Origin: Acidobacteriota bacterium
Lineage (GTDB): Bacteria; Acidobacteriota; Terriglobia; Acidiferrales; UBA7541
Reading direction: 5' to 3'
NCBI GenBank assembly: GCA_003131985.1
Contig: PKWH01000255.1
Location: forward strand, 1 to 7,184
Length of the DNA: 7,184 nt
Under the pieces are notes generated by a model. It saw only the letters and a list, made by a program, of their open reading frames with translations, was not told the DNA's origin and searched no databases. Made by a program: the position numbers and the translations under genes. Positions 5,829 to 7,184 of the stretch are shown here, one piece after another (within the stretch, counting starts at the first letter, position 1; every line of letters starts with the position of its first letter).

Positions 5829-5842
5829 CCAAATGAATTTGG
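5829..5842. repeat. Inverted repeat CCAAAT-GA-ATTTGG just upstream of the TPR ribosome binding site
   Basis: This 14-bp inverted repeat has a two-base centre and ends four bases before AGGAGG. It contains an in-frame ATG (5833-5835), which could be an alternative start adding ten residues. The lack of a Shine-Dalgarno before it argues against that. It could be an operator or a structure affecting initiation. Confidence 0.3.
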
Positions 5843-5845
5843 TCC

Positions 5846-5856
5846 AGGAGGCAGGG
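5846..5856 (+). promoter_or_regulatory. Ribosome binding site of the TPR gene
   Basis: AGGAGG (5846-5851) lies eleven bases before ATG 5863, and AGGG (5853-5856) six bases before it. Either can serve. Together they support 5863 over the upstream in-frame ATG 5833. Confidence 0.6.
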
Positions 5857-5862
5857 AACAAC

Positions 5863-7184
5863 ATGCGAAAGTCTTTTGCCATGATAGGAGCATTCCTCAC
5901 CGTCATCGGAATGCTTTGTCTTTTCGTGCGGCCTGCCGCGGCCCAAGGCCAGCAGGATCAAAATAAGCCTGTTCCCTATACCATGCCGGAATATAACGGT
6001 TTCCAGGCCTGTCATGCGGAAACCAACGGGCAAATGCGCGTTAAATGCCTCGACGACTTCGTGGCGAAGTTCCCGAATTCTTCTTTGATGCCTTATGTCC
6101 TTCAGCTCTACTATACGACTTACAACGAGCTTAAGAATTTTCCGAAAACCGTCGATTACGCCGATAAGCTCGTCGCTCTCGGAGACAAGGTAGACGCAGG
6201 AACGCGCTTGCAGGCTCTCTACGCGCGTTCGCTCGCATTCAACTACGCGTTTAGCGACAAAGCTGCCGACCCAGACCAACTCAACAAGGCCCGCGCGGCC
6301 GCTCTGGAAGGTTTGAAGCTCCTCAATGGCATCACCAAACCGGCAACTCCTCCCATGACCGACGATCAGTTTGCGGAACAGAAAAAGGTACCCACCATTC
6401 TGTTCAACTACACCGCCGGATCGGCGTCGTACACGCTGAAGGATTACCCCAGCGCCATTCAGTACTTCAAGGCGGCTCTAGCCGTGAATCCGACTGACGC
6501 GATAACAAACTACCGCCTGGGACTCGCTTATCTGCAATCGACTCCTGCCCAGTCTCTCGATGGCTTTTGGTACCTGGCGCGCGCCATAGACCAGAAAATT
6601 CCCGACGATGCGAAAGTCAAAGACTACCTCGACAAGCAAATTCTGGGGTACGAGCAACCAGGATGCGACTCTATGGCGGATGCGCAGTTGGCAGAGTTGC
6701 TTCAGTTGGCGGCGAATTCTCCCGACCGGCCGTCAACCTACACGATTCCTAGCGCCGACGATCTGAAGAAAATACAAACATCCAGCAACATTTTGACCGT
6801 TCTGTCGGATCTCAAGGGCGGCGGCGACAAAGCCAAGATGACGTGGTTGGCCATTTGTGGCGCCGAGTTCCAGGATACCTACGGAAAGATAATCGATGTG
6901 ACTCCTGGAACTGATTCTGTGGAGTTGCATTTTTTCACCGGCGCCACGCCCGAGGAAATTGAAAAGGCTACGGAGGCCAACCTCGATGTGAAGGTTGTTG
7001 GCCAGCCCGAAGCGACCCGTTTGCAGAAGGATGATATCGTGCGCTTCAGCGGCACGCTGGTGAGCTACGATCCTGATCCGGCTTTCATGCTGCACTGGGA
7101 CAAGGCGAAAATAAATCCCGAAGATATTCCAGCCGAAAAGGGCAAGCACACTCCCCACAAGGCCGCGCCGAAAACTCCGGGCAA
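5863..7184 (+). CDS. Secreted tetratricopeptide-repeat (TPR) protein, 3' end outside window
   Basis: 440 complete codons are present with no stop, so the gene continues past the window. A Sec signal peptide is clear: MRK, a hydrophobic core (7-22), then RPAAAQ with probable cleavage after Ala27. The mature part is helical with TPR-like units at about 62-106 (BamD-like in feel), 113-152, 180-212 and 213-246. The best unit is ASYTLKDYPSAIQYFKAALA (188-207) followed by VNPTD. Residues about 300-423 are different: mixed strands, including VELHFFTGATPEEIEKA (353-369) and VRFSGTLVSYDPDPAFMLHW (393-412), perhaps an OB-like or other small beta domain. A Lys/Pro/His-rich tail (about 424-440) begins before the cut. 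Cysteines are C19 (in the signal peptide), C50, C62, C268 and C332. TPRs suggest a periplasmic or envelope scaffold role. No enzyme motif is seen and no partner is identifiable. Confidence 0.85.
   Translation, partial: MRKSFAMIGAFLTVIGMLCLFVRPAAAQGQQDQNKPVPYTMPEYNGFQACHAETNGQMRVKCLDDFVAKFPNSSLMPYVLQLYYTTYNELKNFPKTVDYADKLVALGDKVDAGTRLQALYARSLAFNYAFSDKAADPDQLNKARAAALEGLKLLNGITKPATPPMTDDQFAEQKKVPTILFNYTAGSASYTLKDYPSAIQYFKAALAVNPTDAITNYRLGLAYLQSTPAQSLDGFWYLARAIDQKIPDDAKVKDYLDKQILGYEQPGCDSMADAQLAELLQLAANSPDRPSTYTIPSADDLKKIQTSSNILTVLSDLKGGGDKAKMTWLAICGAEFQDTYGKIIDVTPGTDSVELHFFTGATPEEIEKATEANLDVKVVGQPEATRLQKDDIVRFSGTLVSYDPDPAFMLHWDKAKINPEDIPAEKGKHTPHKAAPKTPG

Noticed and set aside
5628..5906. N-terminal extension of the SDR frame by 93 codons
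   Set aside because: The added residues do not resemble SDR proteins, the glycine motif already sits at residues 13-20 from ATG 5627, and the extension would run across the divergent promoter and the TPR start.
5791..6279. 162-residue minus-strand frame opposite the start of the TPR gene
   Set aside because: The + strand frame has a signal peptide, TPR units, a ribosome binding site and a promoter; the antisense product has none of these.
6733..7158. 141-residue minus-strand frame opposite the distal TPR gene
   Set aside because: It is a shadow of a continuous, in-frame + strand coding region that runs to the window end.

Overview
The window looks like chromosomal DNA from a moderately GC-rich environmental bacterium, most likely an acidobacterium (Acidobacteriota, class Terriglobia). 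This rests on recognising protein styles, not on a database match. The large lipoprotein, with 'GLYTAP'-type Ig-like modules followed by repeated modules built around 'GRGT' and 'FYxVD', and the secreted TPR protein whose distal part reads 'FSGTLVSYDPDP', are both styles I associate with that group. There is no rRNA, tRNA, insertion sequence, prophage gene or CRISPR array. Every long reading frame without a gene-like protein is an antisense or out-of-frame shadow.

Layout. Bases 1-120 are the last 39 codons of an FtsX/MacB-type ABC transporter permease (+ strand). Bases 246-2423 (+) encode a lipoprotein of about 725 aa: lipobox, two Ig-like modules, then four diverged repeats of roughly 115-130 aa. 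It converges on a four-gene minus-strand block. The 99-base gap between them holds two inverted repeats able to form hairpins.

In transcription order the minus-strand block is a MarR-family regulator (4835-4332), a pirin-family cupin (4354-3665, overlapping the regulator by 23 bases), a small DoxX-family membrane protein (3640-3227) and an FMN nitroreductase-family protein (3143-2523). Close spacing and good ribosome binding sites argue for one operon. The gene set recalls quinone/electrophile-response regulons controlled by MarR-type or similar repressors in Firmicutes, where DoxX-like (CatD) and nitroreductase-like (MhqN) proteins occur. I infer a redox or electrophile defence role. Just upstream of the regulator lies an unusual chain of short perfect inverted repeats (4856-4913). 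It includes TTTGATATCAAA plus an extra TTTGA half-site, a plausible operator.

Upstream of the chain, on the same strand, is a classical short-chain dehydrogenase/reductase (5627-4914). It could be cotranscribed with the regulator. Divergent from it, after 235 bases of promoter-bearing DNA, is a secreted TPR protein (5863 to beyond the window end). Its promoter is convincing: TTGCGT, a 17-base spacer, then TATAAT at 5771-5776. Its leader is about 80 bases long and contains two small inverted repeats.

No clearly new system is evident. The items most worth a second look are the chained palindromes with the redox operon behind them, and the four-fold repeat in the lipoprotein.
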